Source: Caballeronia sp. dw_276 (GTDB lineage: Bacteria; Pseudomonadota; Gammaproteobacteria; Burkholderiales; Burkholderiaceae). Taken from it: 64,000 nt of DNA. Shown here piece after piece: positions 34,101 through 43,776 of the stretch (position 1 is its first letter; each line of letters opens with the position of its first letter). The stretch covers positions 186,001 to 250,000 of the forward strand of contig NZ_JAAVUV010000004.1 of NCBI RefSeq assembly GCF_018449635.1, read 5' to 3'. The translations under genes and the position numbers were made by a program. The notes under the pieces are model-generated. The model was not told where the DNA came from, ran no database searches, and saw only the letters and a program-made list of their open reading frames with translations.

Positions 34101-34115
34101 CTACGTAATACTACG
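34101..34115. promoter_or_regulatory. 15-bp site 2, putative response-regulator box
   Basis: CTACGTAATACTACG is the inverted partner of the site at 34008-34022, with its centre about 93 bp away. It lies 105 bp upstream of the sensor kinase start. The facing pair across a divergent promoter fits regulation of both units by the NarL-type regulator. Confidence 0.65.
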
Positions 34116-34219
34116 CAGGCTACAAGTGTCTTAAGCGCCCCTCTAGCGGCGAGATGGCACAATTCCGGGCTGACGTGACCGTTCGCCCGAACAAGTCCGG
34201 CGTCCTAGCGGGAAAATCA

Positions 34220-35635
34220 ATGCGACTCTCTCTCCACGGGATGAAGCGAAAGTGGCTGATTCTCGCCCTTTTACCATTCATCGGAGCAATGGCGACAATT
34301 GCGGTTGCCGTGGCGTTCCAGGCCAAGGCGTTATCGAATTCCGAGCAGCGCGAAATTGCAGCGGCTTACCGCAGCAGCAAGGAAGTCGAGCTTAAAAATT
34401 ACGTCGCGCTTGCGGAAAGCGCGGTTGCACCGCTATACAACTCCGGCCGCGACGACGCCGCCACGCGCGCTCAGGCCCTAGCGATCTTGGCGAAACTGGA
34501 GTTTGGCAGCGACGGCTATTTTTTCGTCTACGACCTGCAAGGCAATTTGCTGATGCATCCGCGTCTCGCGCAACTCGTAGGCACGAACCTGTGGTCAATG
34601 CACGATCCTCACGGCGCGCTTACCATTCAATCTCTTTTGGCGAAGGCAAAAAGCGGCGGCGGTTTCGTCGAGTATCTTTGGGAACGGCCGTCGACTCACA
34701 AGATGGAATCGAAGCTTGGTTACGTAGTGACGTTCGAACGGTGGGGATGGATGGTCGGCACCGGCATCTATCTTGACGACGTCAATACGGCGCTGTCGCA
34801 AACCGGACGGCAAGCGTCATCGAACATTCGTCACACGCTGTTTTTGATCGGATTGATTGGTGCGCTGGGCATGGGGTTTATCGGCGCGTGCGGCGTTGCA
34901 ATGAACGTCACCGATCACCGCAGTTCGGACGCGCAACTGAAGATCATGGCGCGCCAGGTGGTTGAGTCGCAGGAGGCGGAACGAGGCCGTCTGTCGCGCG
35001 AACTTCACGACGGCATTAGCCAGATGCTCGTGTCCATCAAGTTGCTGCTCGAGTCGGCGCTCGCGCTAAAACCCGCCAATCCCGGCCGTGACGATCCTAG
35101 CGGACCACCAATACATAACGCGCTGGCGCAGACCAACCGGACGCTGGCGGAAATACGGCAAATTTCTCACGACCTGCGTCCGGCGATGCTCGACGACTTC
35201 GGCCTGGGCGCCGCCTTGCGGCAGCTGGCGCTCGAATTCAACGAAGCGGGTAATACCCCGCACACGAACGTCACGGTCGATGCTGCAAAGAGCGACGCGC
35301 GTCCGTTGCCCGACGCCGTGAACACCGCGCTATTTCGTGTCGCGCAAGAAGCGCTGACCAACGTCCAGCGCCACGCGCATGCGGCCAACGCGCGCGTCAC
35401 GCTGGCTTGCGGACAGGGTCGCGTCGTTCTGACGATCATCGATGACGGTATCGGATTTGGTTCCGGCGCGGTCCAGTCGGACCCGCGACAAGGCATCGGG
35501 CTGCGTAACATGCGTGAACGGGTCGAGTCGCTCAATGGTTCCTTCACGATCGAATCGCGACCCGGATGGACCGGCCTGACGGCCTCGATTCCGGTCGAAT
35601 ATGCTTCAACCGCTTTGAGCCACGCGAGCACATGA
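34220..35635 (+). CDS. Membrane sensor histidine kinase with Cache domain (MctS-like)
   Basis: The 471-residue protein has a first membrane helix (residues about 12-34), a periplasmic single Cache domain (residues about 40-190; FGSDGYFFVYDLQGNLLMHP, ERWGWMVGTGIYLDD), a second helix (about 205-228), a HisKA_3 phospho-acceptor box (GRLSRELHDGISQM, His263) and a HATPase domain (VAQEALTNVQRHAHA, DDGIGFG, GIGLRNMRERV). It should sense small carboxylates outside the cell. A longer in-frame start exists at 34154. Its stop overlaps the start of the regulator, and it is divergent from the symporter. Confidence 0.88.
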   Translation: MRLSLHGMKRKWLILALLPFIGAMATIAVAVAFQAKALSNSEQREIAAAYRSSKEVELKNYVALAESAVAPLYNSGRDDAATRAQALAILAKLEFGSDGYFFVYDLQGNLLMHPRLAQLVGTNLWSMHDPHGALTIQSLLAKAKSGGGFVEYLWERPSTHKMESKLGYVVTFERWGWMVGTGIYLDDVNTALSQTGRQASSNIRHTLFLIGLIGALGMGFIGACGVAMNVTDHRSSDAQLKIMARQVVESQEAERGRLSRELHDGISQMLVSIKLLLESALALKPANPGRDDPSGPPIHNALAQTNRTLAEIRQISHDLRPAMLDDFGLGAALRQLALEFNEAGNTPHTNVTVDAAKSDARPLPDAVNTALFRVAQEALTNVQRHAHAANARVTLACGQGRVVLTIIDDGIGFGSGAVQSDPRQGIGLRNMRERVESLNGSFTIESRPGWTGLTASIPVEYASTALSHAST

Positions 35636-36282
35636 CAGGCACTATCGACATCTTGCTGGTAGACGATCATCAACTCGTGCGCGACGGGTTGAGGCTCCGC
35701 CTGGACGCCATCGACGGCTTCAGGGTGGTGGGCGAGGCGAGCAACATGCCGGAGGCGCTCAGGGTCATAGAGCGAGTCGCTCCGCGTCTCGTGCTCACGG
35801 ATCTCAGCATGAAGGGCGGCAGCGGCGTAGCGCTTACACGCGAGATACGGCAACGTCATCCGGCCATGCACGTGCTGGTTTTATCGATGCACAACAACGC
35901 CGAATACATGGCCGAAGCACGTGCGGCGGGCGCAAGCGGATACGTGCTCAAGGATGCCCCGGCAACCGAGATCATTGCGGCCATTCATACCATTCTTGGC
36001 GGCGGCGCCTATTTCAACGAACAGTTGAAACAGGCTGCGGGCGTTCCCGTCAAAAGCCACGCGCGGGATCGCAGCAGCTACCGGCAAATCGAAAAGCTGA
36101 CGCCGCGCGAGCAGGAGTTGCTGCGCGACCTTGCGAACGGTTTGTCGAACAAGCAAATTGCCGTTTTGCATGGGTTGTCGGTCAGGACGGTGGAGACACA
36201 CCGGATGTCGATCAAACGCAAACTGGATATTGAGGGTCAGGCTGAATTGATCAAGTTCGCGGTGGAGTTTTTCAGCGCCTGA
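35632..36282 (+). CDS. NarL/LuxR-family response regulator (MctR-like)
   Basis: The 216-residue regulator has the receiver-domain acid pair (Asp11, Asp12), phospho-acceptor Asp57 in LVLTDLSMKGG and Lys107, then a LuxR-type helix-turn-helix (LTPREQELLRDLANGLSNKQIAVLHGLSVRTVETHRMSIKRKLD). ATG 35632 overlaps the kinase stop (ATGA), so the two are translated together. It is the likely binder of the inverted 15-bp sites at 34008 and 34101 and activator of the symporter pair. Confidence 0.9.
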   Translation: MTGTIDILLVDDHQLVRDGLRLRLDAIDGFRVVGEASNMPEALRVIERVAPRLVLTDLSMKGGSGVALTREIRQRHPAMHVLVLSMHNNAEYMAEARAAGASGYVLKDAPATEIIAAIHTILGGGAYFNEQLKQAAGVPVKSHARDRSSYRQIEKLTPREQELLRDLANGLSNKQIAVLHGLSVRTVETHRMSIKRKLDIEGQAELIKFAVEFFSA

Positions 36283-36363
36283 GGCATGCCCCATTTGTGA
36301 CCGCGGTAGACTTTCTTTTCAGTCACCGATATATTTATCAGGATATAACGACGGAGCGTCACT

Positions 36364-37023
36364 GTGGTGAATAGCGCGCAAGAGGCAGTCGGCGAAAAAT
36401 TCGTTTTTGAATCCATGCGCCATGCACGTGACAGGACATGGGAAGTGGTCGAACGCGTTGCGTCGAAAGTCCGGCCTGGAATGCTCGAGTCGGAAGCCTT
36501 GGCAGAATGCAAAAGCGTTCTCCAGGAAATGAAGATGGAACGGATCTGGCATCCCATCCTGATCCGCTTTGGCGAGAACACCTTGCGAACGTTCAAGGAG
36601 CGTTCCGAAGGCGATCCGCAGCTTAAGGACGACGACATCTTTTTCATTGACCTTGGCGTGGTCTGGCAAGGCCATGAAGGCGATTCTGGCGCGACGTTCG
36701 TAGTCGGCGCCGACGTCGAAATGCACGCTTGCGCGCAAGCCGCGAAGACCATCTTCGATGAAGTCGAACATCACTGGCGCACAACCGGCGCGGGCGGCAA
36801 GGCGCTTTATGACTATGCCGCCGAACGTGCACACGCGCTGGGATGGAAACTGAATCTCGACATCAAGGGGCATCGCGTCAGCGATTTTCCGCACGCCATT
36901 TACAAGGCGGGCAATCTCGGCGATTTCCAGCCGCACCCGGACGCGGGGCTTTGGATCTTGGAGATTCAGCTCATGCATCCAACGCGTACTTTCGGCGCTT
37001 TCTACGAGGACCTGCTCGTCTGA
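36364..37023 (+). CDS. M24-family metallopeptidase-like protein (Xaa-Pro aminopeptidase fold)
   Basis: The 219-residue protein has the pita-bread metal ligands in order: Asp96 (FFIDLG), Asp107 (EGDSGATF), His170 (IKGHRVSDFPH), Glu200 (ILEIQL) and Glu215 (GAFYEDLLV). It starts at a GTG with CGGAGCG upstream. It is the catalytic domain only and much shorter than aminopeptidase P, so it is a single-domain M24 protein of unknown substrate. It lies before a LysR gene on the same strand. Confidence 0.82.
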   Translation: MVNSAQEAVGEKFVFESMRHARDRTWEVVERVASKVRPGMLESEALAECKSVLQEMKMERIWHPILIRFGENTLRTFKERSEGDPQLKDDDIFFIDLGVVWQGHEGDSGATFVVGADVEMHACAQAAKTIFDEVEHHWRTTGAGGKALYDYAAERAHALGWKLNLDIKGHRVSDFPHAIYKAGNLGDFQPHPDAGLWILEIQLMHPTRTFGAFYEDLLV

Positions 37024-37084
37024 GACACGTGGATGCGAGGGTGCATGAAGGATCTCGACGGATAACAGCCAACCAAGGAAAGCG

Positions 37085-38014
37085 ATGTTCATTCGCCAGC
37101 TCGAGTATCTCGTCACGTTGGCAAGGGAGAAGCATTTCGCGCGGGCAGCAGAAGCGTGCCACGTATCCCAGCCGGCGTTGTCATCGGCTATTCGGACTCT
37201 TGAGACAGAACTGGGTCTCGTCATTGTCGAACGGACACGGCGGTTCGTGGGCTTCACCGAAGACGGCGAGCGCGTGCTCGGGTGGGCCAAGCAAACGTTG
37301 GCGTCGCTTCAGAACATGCGCCACGATGCTTCTGCCGCGCAGGTCAAACTTATCGGGACCCTTCGCATAGGGGCTATTCCGACCATTATTCCGGTCACCG
37401 CGCGGATGCTTGCGCCTTGCATGCGCGAGCATCCGGATATGCGCTATGAGGTTCGTTCGCTGAGTTCCGACGCCATACTTCGTCAGCTCGACGAGTACGA
37501 ACTCGACGTAGGCCTGACTTACCTCGACGATCAGGTGCAAGCCGGTTTCAGCGTCCTGCCGCTTTATCTCGAACGTTATGTACTGTTGTCTCCCGCAAGC
37601 GCGGAGGACAGCTTTCGCGCGCCCATACAGTCATGGAGCGATGTCGGTGAGTTGCCGTTAGGGCTGCTCACATCGACCATGCAGAACCGTCAGGTGATCA
37701 ACGCGGCATTCCGGCGTGGGAACGTGCAGCCCCGCGTAGTGCTGGAGACTGACTCGCTGCTCTCTCTTTATGCTCATATTCAGCACGCCGGCCTGTATAG
37801 CGTATTCCCTCATAGCCTGCTTAGCGTGCTTCCCTCGGGTAACGACATACGTGCGTCGCTCCTGCTTCCCGAATTGACGCGCGGCATTGGCTTGATTGCG
37901 CGCAGCCGCAATGCGCTGCCGCCGCTTGTTGCCGCCATGTGGCGCTCGGTCGAGCAACTCAATCTTCAGCGCGACTTCGACGCTCTCATGCCGGCTGCTG
38001 CCCAGACTGCCTGA
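37085..38014 (+). CDS. LysR-family regulator, likely controlling formate dehydrogenase
   Basis: The 309-residue protein begins MFIRQLEYLVTLAREKHFARAAEACHVSQPALSSAIRTLETELG, a CynR/HcaR-like LysR helix-turn-helix, followed by an effector domain. It is 61 bp downstream of the M24 peptidase and 200 bp upstream of formate dehydrogenase, on the same strand. In related genomes LysR genes next to NAD-formate dehydrogenases are common. Its regulon is inferred. Confidence 0.88.
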   Translation: MFIRQLEYLVTLAREKHFARAAEACHVSQPALSSAIRTLETELGLVIVERTRRFVGFTEDGERVLGWAKQTLASLQNMRHDASAAQVKLIGTLRIGAIPTIIPVTARMLAPCMREHPDMRYEVRSLSSDAILRQLDEYELDVGLTYLDDQVQAGFSVLPLYLERYVLLSPASAEDSFRAPIQSWSDVGELPLGLLTSTMQNRQVINAAFRRGNVQPRVVLETDSLLSLYAHIQHAGLYSVFPHSLLSVLPSGNDIRASLLLPELTRGIGLIARSRNALPPLVAAMWRSVEQLNLQRDFDALMPAAAQTA

Positions 38015-38214
38015 GCCCGCACGATCGAGTCTGCGCGCCCATTCGCCTGCCTTGATAACAAGGGCTTATCAAGTGATCCATCCAAACGATTGGACCCACT
38101 ACTGCGACTTGTAGACACTGAACCTTGTCGACGTACCAACCTCATGTTCGACGAGGCGGCGCCTTTCGCCAGAAGCGCCGGTGTTAATCAAATCAAAGTG
38201 GAGTGGAGACAATC

Positions 38215-39417
38215 ATGGCCAAGGTTCTGTGCGTTTTATACGATGATCCCGTTGATGGCATGCCGAAGAAGTATGCACGGGATGATGTACCGAACATCAC
38301 GAAGTATCACGACGGCCAAAGCGCGCCGACGCCCAAGGCAATCGATTTCAAACCGGGCGAATTGCTGGGTAGCGTGTCGGGTGAACTGGGCCTGCGCAAG
38401 TTCCTTGAATCACAGGGCCACACACTGGTTGTCACCTCGGACAAGGACGGGCCGAACTCCACGTTCGAGCGCGAACTCGAAGATGCCGAAATTGTCATCT
38501 CGCAGCCGTTCTGGCCCGCGTACCTGACGGCGGAACGCATCGCAAAGGCGCCGAAGCTGAAGCTCGCGCTGACCGCTGGTATTGGTTCGGATCACGTCGA
38601 TTTGCAAGCTGCTATCGACCGCGGCATTACCGTTGCCGAAGTGACATTCTGCAACAGCATCAGCGTGGCTGAACATGTTGTCATGATGATCCTGTCGCAA
38701 GTTCGTAACTATCTGCCGTCGCATGAGTGGGTCAAGAAGGGCGGCTGGAATATTGCGGATTGCGTGTCGCGTGCATACGATCTGGAAGGCATGAACGTGG
38801 GCACGGTCGCGGCCGGCCGCATTGGTGCAGCCGTGCTGCGCCGCCTCAAGCCGTTCGACGTGAAACTGCATTACACGGACCGTCACCGTTTGCCGGAAGC
38901 TGTCGAGCGCGAGTTGGGCGCTACGTGGCACCCGACTGCCGAGTCCATGGCGAAGGTCTGCGATATCGTCACTATCAACTGTCCGCTGCATCCGGAAACC
39001 GAGCATCTCTTCGACGAAGCGATGATCAACAAGATGAAGCGCGGCGCATACATCATCAACACGGCACGCGGCAAGATCGTGGATCGCGACGCCATCGTGC
39101 GTGCACTGGAAAGCGGTCAACTGGCAGGTTACGCGGGTGATGTGTGGTTCCCGCAACCGGCGCCTGCCGATCATCCGTGGCGCACCATGCCGAACCAGGG
39201 CATGACGCCGCATACGTCGGGCACGACGCTTTCCGCACAGGCCCGTTATGCAGCGGGAACGCGCGAGATCCTCGAATGCTGGTTCGCCAACGAACCGATT
39301 CGCGACGAGTATCTGATCGTCGATGGTGGCCGTCTCGCCGGCGTGGGCGCTCACTCGTACAGCGCAGGCAATGCGACGAAGGGCTCTGAAGAAGCTGCCC
39401 GTTATAAGAAGGCATAA
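38215..39417 (+). CDS. NAD-dependent formate dehydrogenase
   Basis: The 400-residue enzyme (Pseudomonas sp. 101 type) has LALTAGIGSDHVDLQAA, the variant Rossmann motif VAAGRIGAAV, INCPLHPETEHLF, NTARGKIVDRDAIV and the active-site histidine segment MTPHTSGTTLSAQARYA. It oxidises formate to CO2 with NAD, removing formate made from methanol, formaldehyde or oxalate breakdown. ATG 38215 follows GGAGACAATC; a start 4 codons upstream has none. A hairpin follows at 39423-39456. Confidence 0.95.
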   Translation: MAKVLCVLYDDPVDGMPKKYARDDVPNITKYHDGQSAPTPKAIDFKPGELLGSVSGELGLRKFLESQGHTLVVTSDKDGPNSTFERELEDAEIVISQPFWPAYLTAERIAKAPKLKLALTAGIGSDHVDLQAAIDRGITVAEVTFCNSISVAEHVVMMILSQVRNYLPSHEWVKKGGWNIADCVSRAYDLEGMNVGTVAAGRIGAAVLRRLKPFDVKLHYTDRHRLPEAVERELGATWHPTAESMAKVCDIVTINCPLHPETEHLFDEAMINKMKRGAYIINTARGKIVDRDAIVRALESGQLAGYAGDVWFPQPAPADHPWRTMPNQGMTPHTSGTTLSAQARYAAGTREILECWFANEPIRDEYLIVDGGRLAGVGAHSYSAGNATKGSEEAARYKKA

Positions 39418-39422
39418 CGTAG

Positions 39423-39456
39423 CAGGCACGTCGGGAATCACTGACCGGCGTGCCTG
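39423..39456. terminator. Hairpin between formate dehydrogenase and HPP gene
   Basis: CAGGCACG (39423-39430) and CGTGCCTG (39449-39456) are perfect 8-bp arms with a partly complementary TCGG/CCGG inner stem. No T run follows, so termination is uncertain. Confidence 0.4.
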
Positions 39457-39477
39457 ACGGCGAGGACGCTAGACCTT

Positions 39478-39984
39478 ATGAGCGAGCAGACAGTTAGAGC
39501 GGCGCCAGCCGTTCATCATCCAACCCAATTTAAACAGGCACTATTCGGTTTTCTTGGCGGGACGTGTGCAATAGCATTGATTGCATGGCTTGGGCATGTG
39601 ACCAGCAGTCCGCTGGTGATAGCGCCATTTGGTGCGTCGAGCGTCCTGCTTTTTGGCGCGCCCGACAGTGCCTTTGCCCAGCCGCGCAATCTGGTCTTCG
39701 GGCATTTGCTTTCTACTGCAGTCGGGCTTGCGATGGTCTGGATCGCGGGACCGGGAATATGGCAGATGGCGCTGGCCGTGGGAATCGCTATCGGGCTCAT
39801 GCAGCTTGGACGTTGTGTGCATCCGCCGGCGGGCGCCGATCCGCTCGTGATCATGTTGAGTGGCAATGCTTCGGTGGCATTTTTCTTTGTCCCGGTGTTT
39901 GCCGGTGTTTGCCTGCTCCTCATGATCGCGCTGGTTTTCAACAACTTCGTGCGTCGCCACCGATGGCCTCAGAAGTGGTTGTAG
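39478..39984 (+). CDS. HPP-family integral membrane protein
   Basis: The 168-residue protein has about four helices and the HPP motif in QLGRCVHPPAGADPLVIML, with VIAPFGASSVLLFGAPDSAFAQPRNLVFGHLLS before it. HPP proteins have been linked with nitrite transport in cyanobacteria and chloroplasts, but in this setting the substrate is unknown. It follows formate dehydrogenase on the same strand. Confidence 0.87.
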   Translation: MSEQTVRAAPAVHHPTQFKQALFGFLGGTCAIALIAWLGHVTSSPLVIAPFGASSVLLFGAPDSAFAQPRNLVFGHLLSTAVGLAMVWIAGPGIWQMALAVGIAIGLMQLGRCVHPPAGADPLVIMLSGNASVAFFFVPVFAGVCLLLMIALVFNNFVRRHRWPQKWL

Positions 39985-40038
39985 TTCAACCGATGGCGGC
40001 AGCGTGCCTACCGCCATTTTCCTGATGCGCGCCAAGGC

Positions 40039-40827
40039 CTATTGCTCGAATCTGTTTCCCTCGCTGCGCAAGATACGCAGTGCACTGTCAAGATGCGCAC
40101 GCGCACTTTCTGCGTCTCCCAGGCGCATTTGTTCATAAGCGCGCTGCGCCACGTCGTGCGGTATGGGTTTGATCGGCCGGTTGCTTGCCATGGCCTTGAG
40201 CTGTACCTCCGCCGCGCGCTCCAAATAATACAGATCGTCCCAGGCTTCAGCGATGCTCGCACCGCCCACCATCACGCCATGGTTCTTGAGAAAGAGCACG
40301 TCGGCATCGCCCATTGCCGATGCAATGCGATCGCCTTCCGACGTGTCCAGCGCGAGGCCGTTGTAATCCTCATCCACCGCAGTACGGCCATAAAACTTCA
40401 GCGCGGTTTGGCCCAGCCAGAGAAGCGGCGGCCCTTCGAGCAGGCACAGCGCAGTCGCGTTCGGCATATGCGTATGAAAGGCCGCTTTGATGCGGGGTTT
40501 TGCTCGATGCAGGCGAGCATGGATAAAAAATGCCGTTGCTTCGGGTTTGCCTTCGCCGTCAATCACATGCCCTTCGAAATCACAGACCAGCAGGCGCGAC
40601 GCTGTGATTTCCGCGAATGCATAGCCGTAGGGATTCACGAAGAACAAGTCGTCATGTCCCGGTACAACCGCCGAGAAATGATTGCAGACGCCTTCCTCGA
40701 ATCCGCGCTGTGCAGCGAGTTGGAAACACGCCGCGAGCTCGATCCGTGCCTGCATGATTGCATCCGAATCCAGCCGTACACGACTGGACGATGCGCGCTG
40801 TTCGCTGGTTGAAAGCGTATGAGCCAT
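40039..40827 (-). CDS. Class II aldolase/adducin family protein
   Basis: The 262-residue protein has the metal signatures AAFHTHMPNATAL and LKNHGVMVGG. It is a more distant relative of the two 269-residue members in this window. Class II aldolase relatives act on sugar phosphates or hydroxy-acid substrates in the cytosol. It is separated by 92 bp from the LysR gene that ends at 40920 on the same strand. Confidence 0.85.
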   Translation of the reverse strand: MAHTLSTSEQRASSSRVRLDSDAIMQARIELAACFQLAAQRGFEEGVCNHFSAVVPGHDDLFFVNPYGYAFAEITASRLLVCDFEGHVIDGEGKPEATAFFIHARLHRAKPRIKAAFHTHMPNATALCLLEGPPLLWLGQTALKFYGRTAVDEDYNGLALDTSEGDRIASAMGDADVLFLKNHGVMVGGASIAEAWDDLYYLERAAEVQLKAMASNRPIKPIPHDVAQRAYEQMRLGDAESARAHLDSALRILRSEGNRFEQ

Positions 40828-40919
40828 GATGATTGCCGTGGAGTTTCGGTGATTTGAGTATATAGAAGCGAGGCTGCGTCTCTAATTGAAGCGCTTAAGC
40901 GCTTTCGATCTTGACGCGC

Positions 40920-41837
40920 TCAAGCCCCGACACCTTTCTCGACCAGATAGTCGATCAGCACCCTGACTTTGGGCGGTAAAAACCTGTTCGGCGGATAGAG
41001 CAGCCACACCGCGCCGACGTAAGCCCGCGCCTCCAAAGTCCAGTCCTTGAGGACCTGCACCAGTTCGCCACGTGCCAACGCGTCCGCGGCGGTGAATTCA
41101 GGCAAGTTGGCAATGCCGAAATCCTGCAGCGCAGCCTCTAGACGCGCGCCCGCATGATTCGCTATGTAACGGCCATGAACCTCGACCGTTTGCGTTTCGG
41201 AGCCACGCCGGAAACGCCAGCGGTTGTCATCGGCGGTCTCACCCAGATACAAACAATCATGCTGCACCAGGTCGCGCGGATGCGTTGGCGTGCTGCGCGC
41301 CTTCAAATAAGCGGGCGACGCACACAATACCCAACGTACCGAACCTAACTGCCGTCCTGCCAAACCGGGCGGCGGTTGCTCCGTGAGCCGGATTACCAGA
41401 TCGATGTCGTCGTGAAGCGGGTCGACTTCATAATCGGCGTAAAGCAATTGCAAATCGACTTCCTCATACATGCGCAAGAATCCCGGCACGAGTGGATGGA
41501 TCACCGTTTTGGCAAAAGCGGTGGGCGCACTGAGGCTTACCTTGCCTTGCGGCCGGCCAACCAGTGAGCCGGCTGCATCCACGGCGCCTGATGCCGCGCC
41601 GACGATATCGCGGCAATATCGAACCACGTGCTCGCCCGATTCGGTGACCCGCACCTTGCGCGTGGACCGTTCGAGCAGGCGGGTTGCCAACGCTTCCTCC
41701 AGACGCTTGATCTGACGGCTCACCGTTGAAGGCGTGCTGCCAAGCTGGCGCGCGGCGACCGAAAAATTGCCGCAATCTACGACACGCGCAAATACGGCCA
41801 TGTCCGGTAACAAAGCAAACAGTTCTGCTGGGTTCAT
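40920..41837 (-). CDS. LysR-family regulator, CrgA-like
   Basis: The 305-residue protein has MNPAELFALLPDMAVFARVVDCGNFSVAARQLGSTPSTVSRQIKRLEEALATRLL and the CrgA-type effector domain ending PPKVRVLIDYLVEKGV. It is divergent from the DMT exporter at 41946 and upstream of the aldolase on its own strand, so either or both could be targets. Confidence 0.88.
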   Translation of the reverse strand: MNPAELFALLPDMAVFARVVDCGNFSVAARQLGSTPSTVSRQIKRLEEALATRLLERSTRKVRVTESGEHVVRYCRDIVGAASGAVDAAGSLVGRPQGKVSLSAPTAFAKTVIHPLVPGFLRMYEEVDLQLLYADYEVDPLHDDIDLVIRLTEQPPPGLAGRQLGSVRWVLCASPAYLKARSTPTHPRDLVQHDCLYLGETADDNRWRFRRGSETQTVEVHGRYIANHAGARLEAALQDFGIANLPEFTAADALARGELVQVLKDWTLEARAYVGAVWLLYPPNRFLPPKVRVLIDYLVEKGVGA

Positions 41838-41945
41838 CGGCGATTCCGGATTAATGCATCTGCGACATAAAGGCTGTGCACGGCGGCCCGATTATCACCG
41901 CAAGCGCAACGCTAGACAATACGGACTTTTCCATAGAGGTCCGAC

Positions 41946-42866
41946 ATGCAGAAGCAAGATCGCCTGTTATTAGTCTCCGATTTAATGCTGCTGGTGGTCG
42001 CCTTGGTATGGGGCACGAGCTATGGCGTCGTCAAGAATGCACTTGTGGTTTATCCCGTGCTCGGCTTGTTGACGCTGCGGTTCGGCATGACGTTCCTGGT
42101 GTTGTCGCCCGCATTGCGCCATTTGCGTCATGCCGACGCACGCACGCTGCGCGGCGTGTTTATCGCGGGGATGTTGTTGCTCGGTATTTTTCTATGCGAA
42201 ACATTTGGCGTGTTGCTCACGCGTGCAGCTAACGCCGCATTTTTGATCAGCTTGTGCGTGGTGCTGACGCCGATGGTCGAGTGGTTTCTGCTTAAGCGCA
42301 AGCCGGGCCGCATGGAATGGGGCGCGGTCGTGCTCTCGCTTTTGGGCGCATGGTTGCTTGCGGACGACGGAACCTTCGTTTTCAATCCCGGCGATGCGCT
42401 AATACTCGTCGCTGCATTTTTGCGTGCACTCAACGTTTGCGTGACCAAGCGCGTGATGCGCGATTCGGCGCTGCCGCCGTTGTCAGTCACGGCGGTGCAA
42501 TCGGGCGTCGTTGCGTTCGGCAGCGCTGCCGTGGCGCTCGTGTTCGCACCGCAGCAGTTGCAGCATGTGCCTTCCTTCGCGGGACATGTGCCATTCTGGA
42601 CCAGCATCTTTTATCTGGTGCTCGCGTGCACGCTGTTTGCATTTTTCGCCCAGAACTACGCAATCAAACGCAGCAGCCCCACGCGCGTCGCGTTGTTGAT
42701 GGGCAGCGAGCCTGCGTTCGGCGCGTTGTTTGCGTGCCTTTGGCTGGGTGAGAGAATTTCGCTAACTGCCTGGGTCGGTGGCGGTCTGATCGTTGCGGCG
42801 TCGCTGCTCGCAACCGTACGCTGGGGAAAACCTGCAAGCGTCGAGTTGTCCGCGGGAAGCGCCTGA
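41946..42866 (+). CDS. DMT-superfamily (EamA) transporter
   Basis: The 306-residue, ten-helix protein has two EamA repeats: MLLVVALVWGTSYGVVKNALVVYPVLGLLTLRFGMTFLVLSP and ALLMGSEPAFGALFACLWLGERISLTAWVGGGLIVAA. It probably exports amino acids or related metabolites. The divergent LysR (40920-41837) and convergent LysR (42869) are both candidate regulators. Only 2 bases separate it from the convergent LysR stop. Confidence 0.88.
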   Translation: MQKQDRLLLVSDLMLLVVALVWGTSYGVVKNALVVYPVLGLLTLRFGMTFLVLSPALRHLRHADARTLRGVFIAGMLLLGIFLCETFGVLLTRAANAAFLISLCVVLTPMVEWFLLKRKPGRMEWGAVVLSLLGAWLLADDGTFVFNPGDALILVAAFLRALNVCVTKRVMRDSALPPLSVTAVQSGVVAFGSAAVALVFAPQQLQHVPSFAGHVPFWTSIFYLVLACTLFAFFAQNYAIKRSSPTRVALLMGSEPAFGALFACLWLGERISLTAWVGGGLIVAASLLATVRWGKPASVELSAGSA

Positions 42867-42868
42867 TC

Positions 42869-43753
42869 TCAGCGATGCGCCTCTAGTAGAAGATCTAAAA
42901 ACGCCTCCGCGCTGCGAGTCAAGGGTCGCGCTTCTTCCACGATGGCGCAAAAGGGCATCGAATAAACGGGAGATTCAGGCAGGACCGCGAACTCATAACG
43001 CGGCGAAAGTTGTGCCGCATAGTGCTCGGGCAACAAGCCAACGTGGCGGCCGGTGGCGACCATCATGGCAACCGCTTCTAGCCCGCTGACTTCGAGTCCC
43101 TGTGTGAATCCTTGCGTCGCGAGCGCGTCCTCGACGAACGGATGAGGCCGGTACGCAAGCGGTAAAACGCGCGTATTTTCATTTGCACGTATTTCGCCTG
43201 CCGCTGCCGGCCGGTAAAACACGCGATGCGTCTCCGTGAAAAGCGGGTAATGCCGAAAGGCGCGAATTCTTTTATAAGCGCCGCGTATTGCTATTTGCAC
43301 ACGCCGCTCAGTAAGTGCGGCACCAAGGTCGCTGAATGTCATGACCGACAACGACGGCCTGACCAGCGGCGCAATTCGATGCAACTCCCCAAGCGCTTCC
43401 GATATCCGGCATCCCTCGTGCGTAAGCACATGTTCGGAAGTGCCGAGCAGCAGCGGCCCGGACAAGATTCCGCGCACGGCATCGACTTCCGGTTTGATGC
43501 GCTCCAGCGCTTCGAGCGCCTGCATCGCCACCCTGAGCGCAACTTCGCCGCCTTCCGTCAACTGAAACCCGCCGGGGCCCCGCTCGCACAGCTTCAGTCC
43601 GAGATGCGCCTCGACCTCGTTGATATGCCTGCTGATCGACGCCTTCGACATCGATAAAGCCCGCTCCGCCGCCGCGAATCCGCTCGCCTGCGCTGCCGCG
43701 CAAAACACGCGAAGCGATCGCAGGTCGCGCTCGGTCAGATCCATTTTTTTCAT
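42869..43753 (-). CDS. LysR-family regulator of the ABC/ureohydrolase operon
   Basis: The 294-residue regulator opens MKKMDLTERDLRSLRVFCAAAQASGFAAAERALSMSKASISRHINEVEAHLGLKL. It is divergent from the ABC transporter operon that starts at 43875. The 121-bp intergenic region carries a palindrome at 43777-43789. The most likely role is substrate-dependent activation of that operon. Confidence 0.88.
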   Translation of the reverse strand: MKKMDLTERDLRSLRVFCAAAQASGFAAAERALSMSKASISRHINEVEAHLGLKLCERGPGGFQLTEGGEVALRVAMQALEALERIKPEVDAVRGILSGPLLLGTSEHVLTHEGCRISEALGELHRIAPLVRPSLSVMTFSDLGAALTERRVQIAIRGAYKRIRAFRHYPLFTETHRVFYRPAAAGEIRANENTRVLPLAYRPHPFVEDALATQGFTQGLEVSGLEAVAMMVATGRHVGLLPEHYAAQLSPRYEFAVLPESPVYSMPFCAIVEEARPLTRSAEAFLDLLLEAHR

Positions 43754-43776
43754 CGGGGCGGGCTTCGAAAGGTTTC

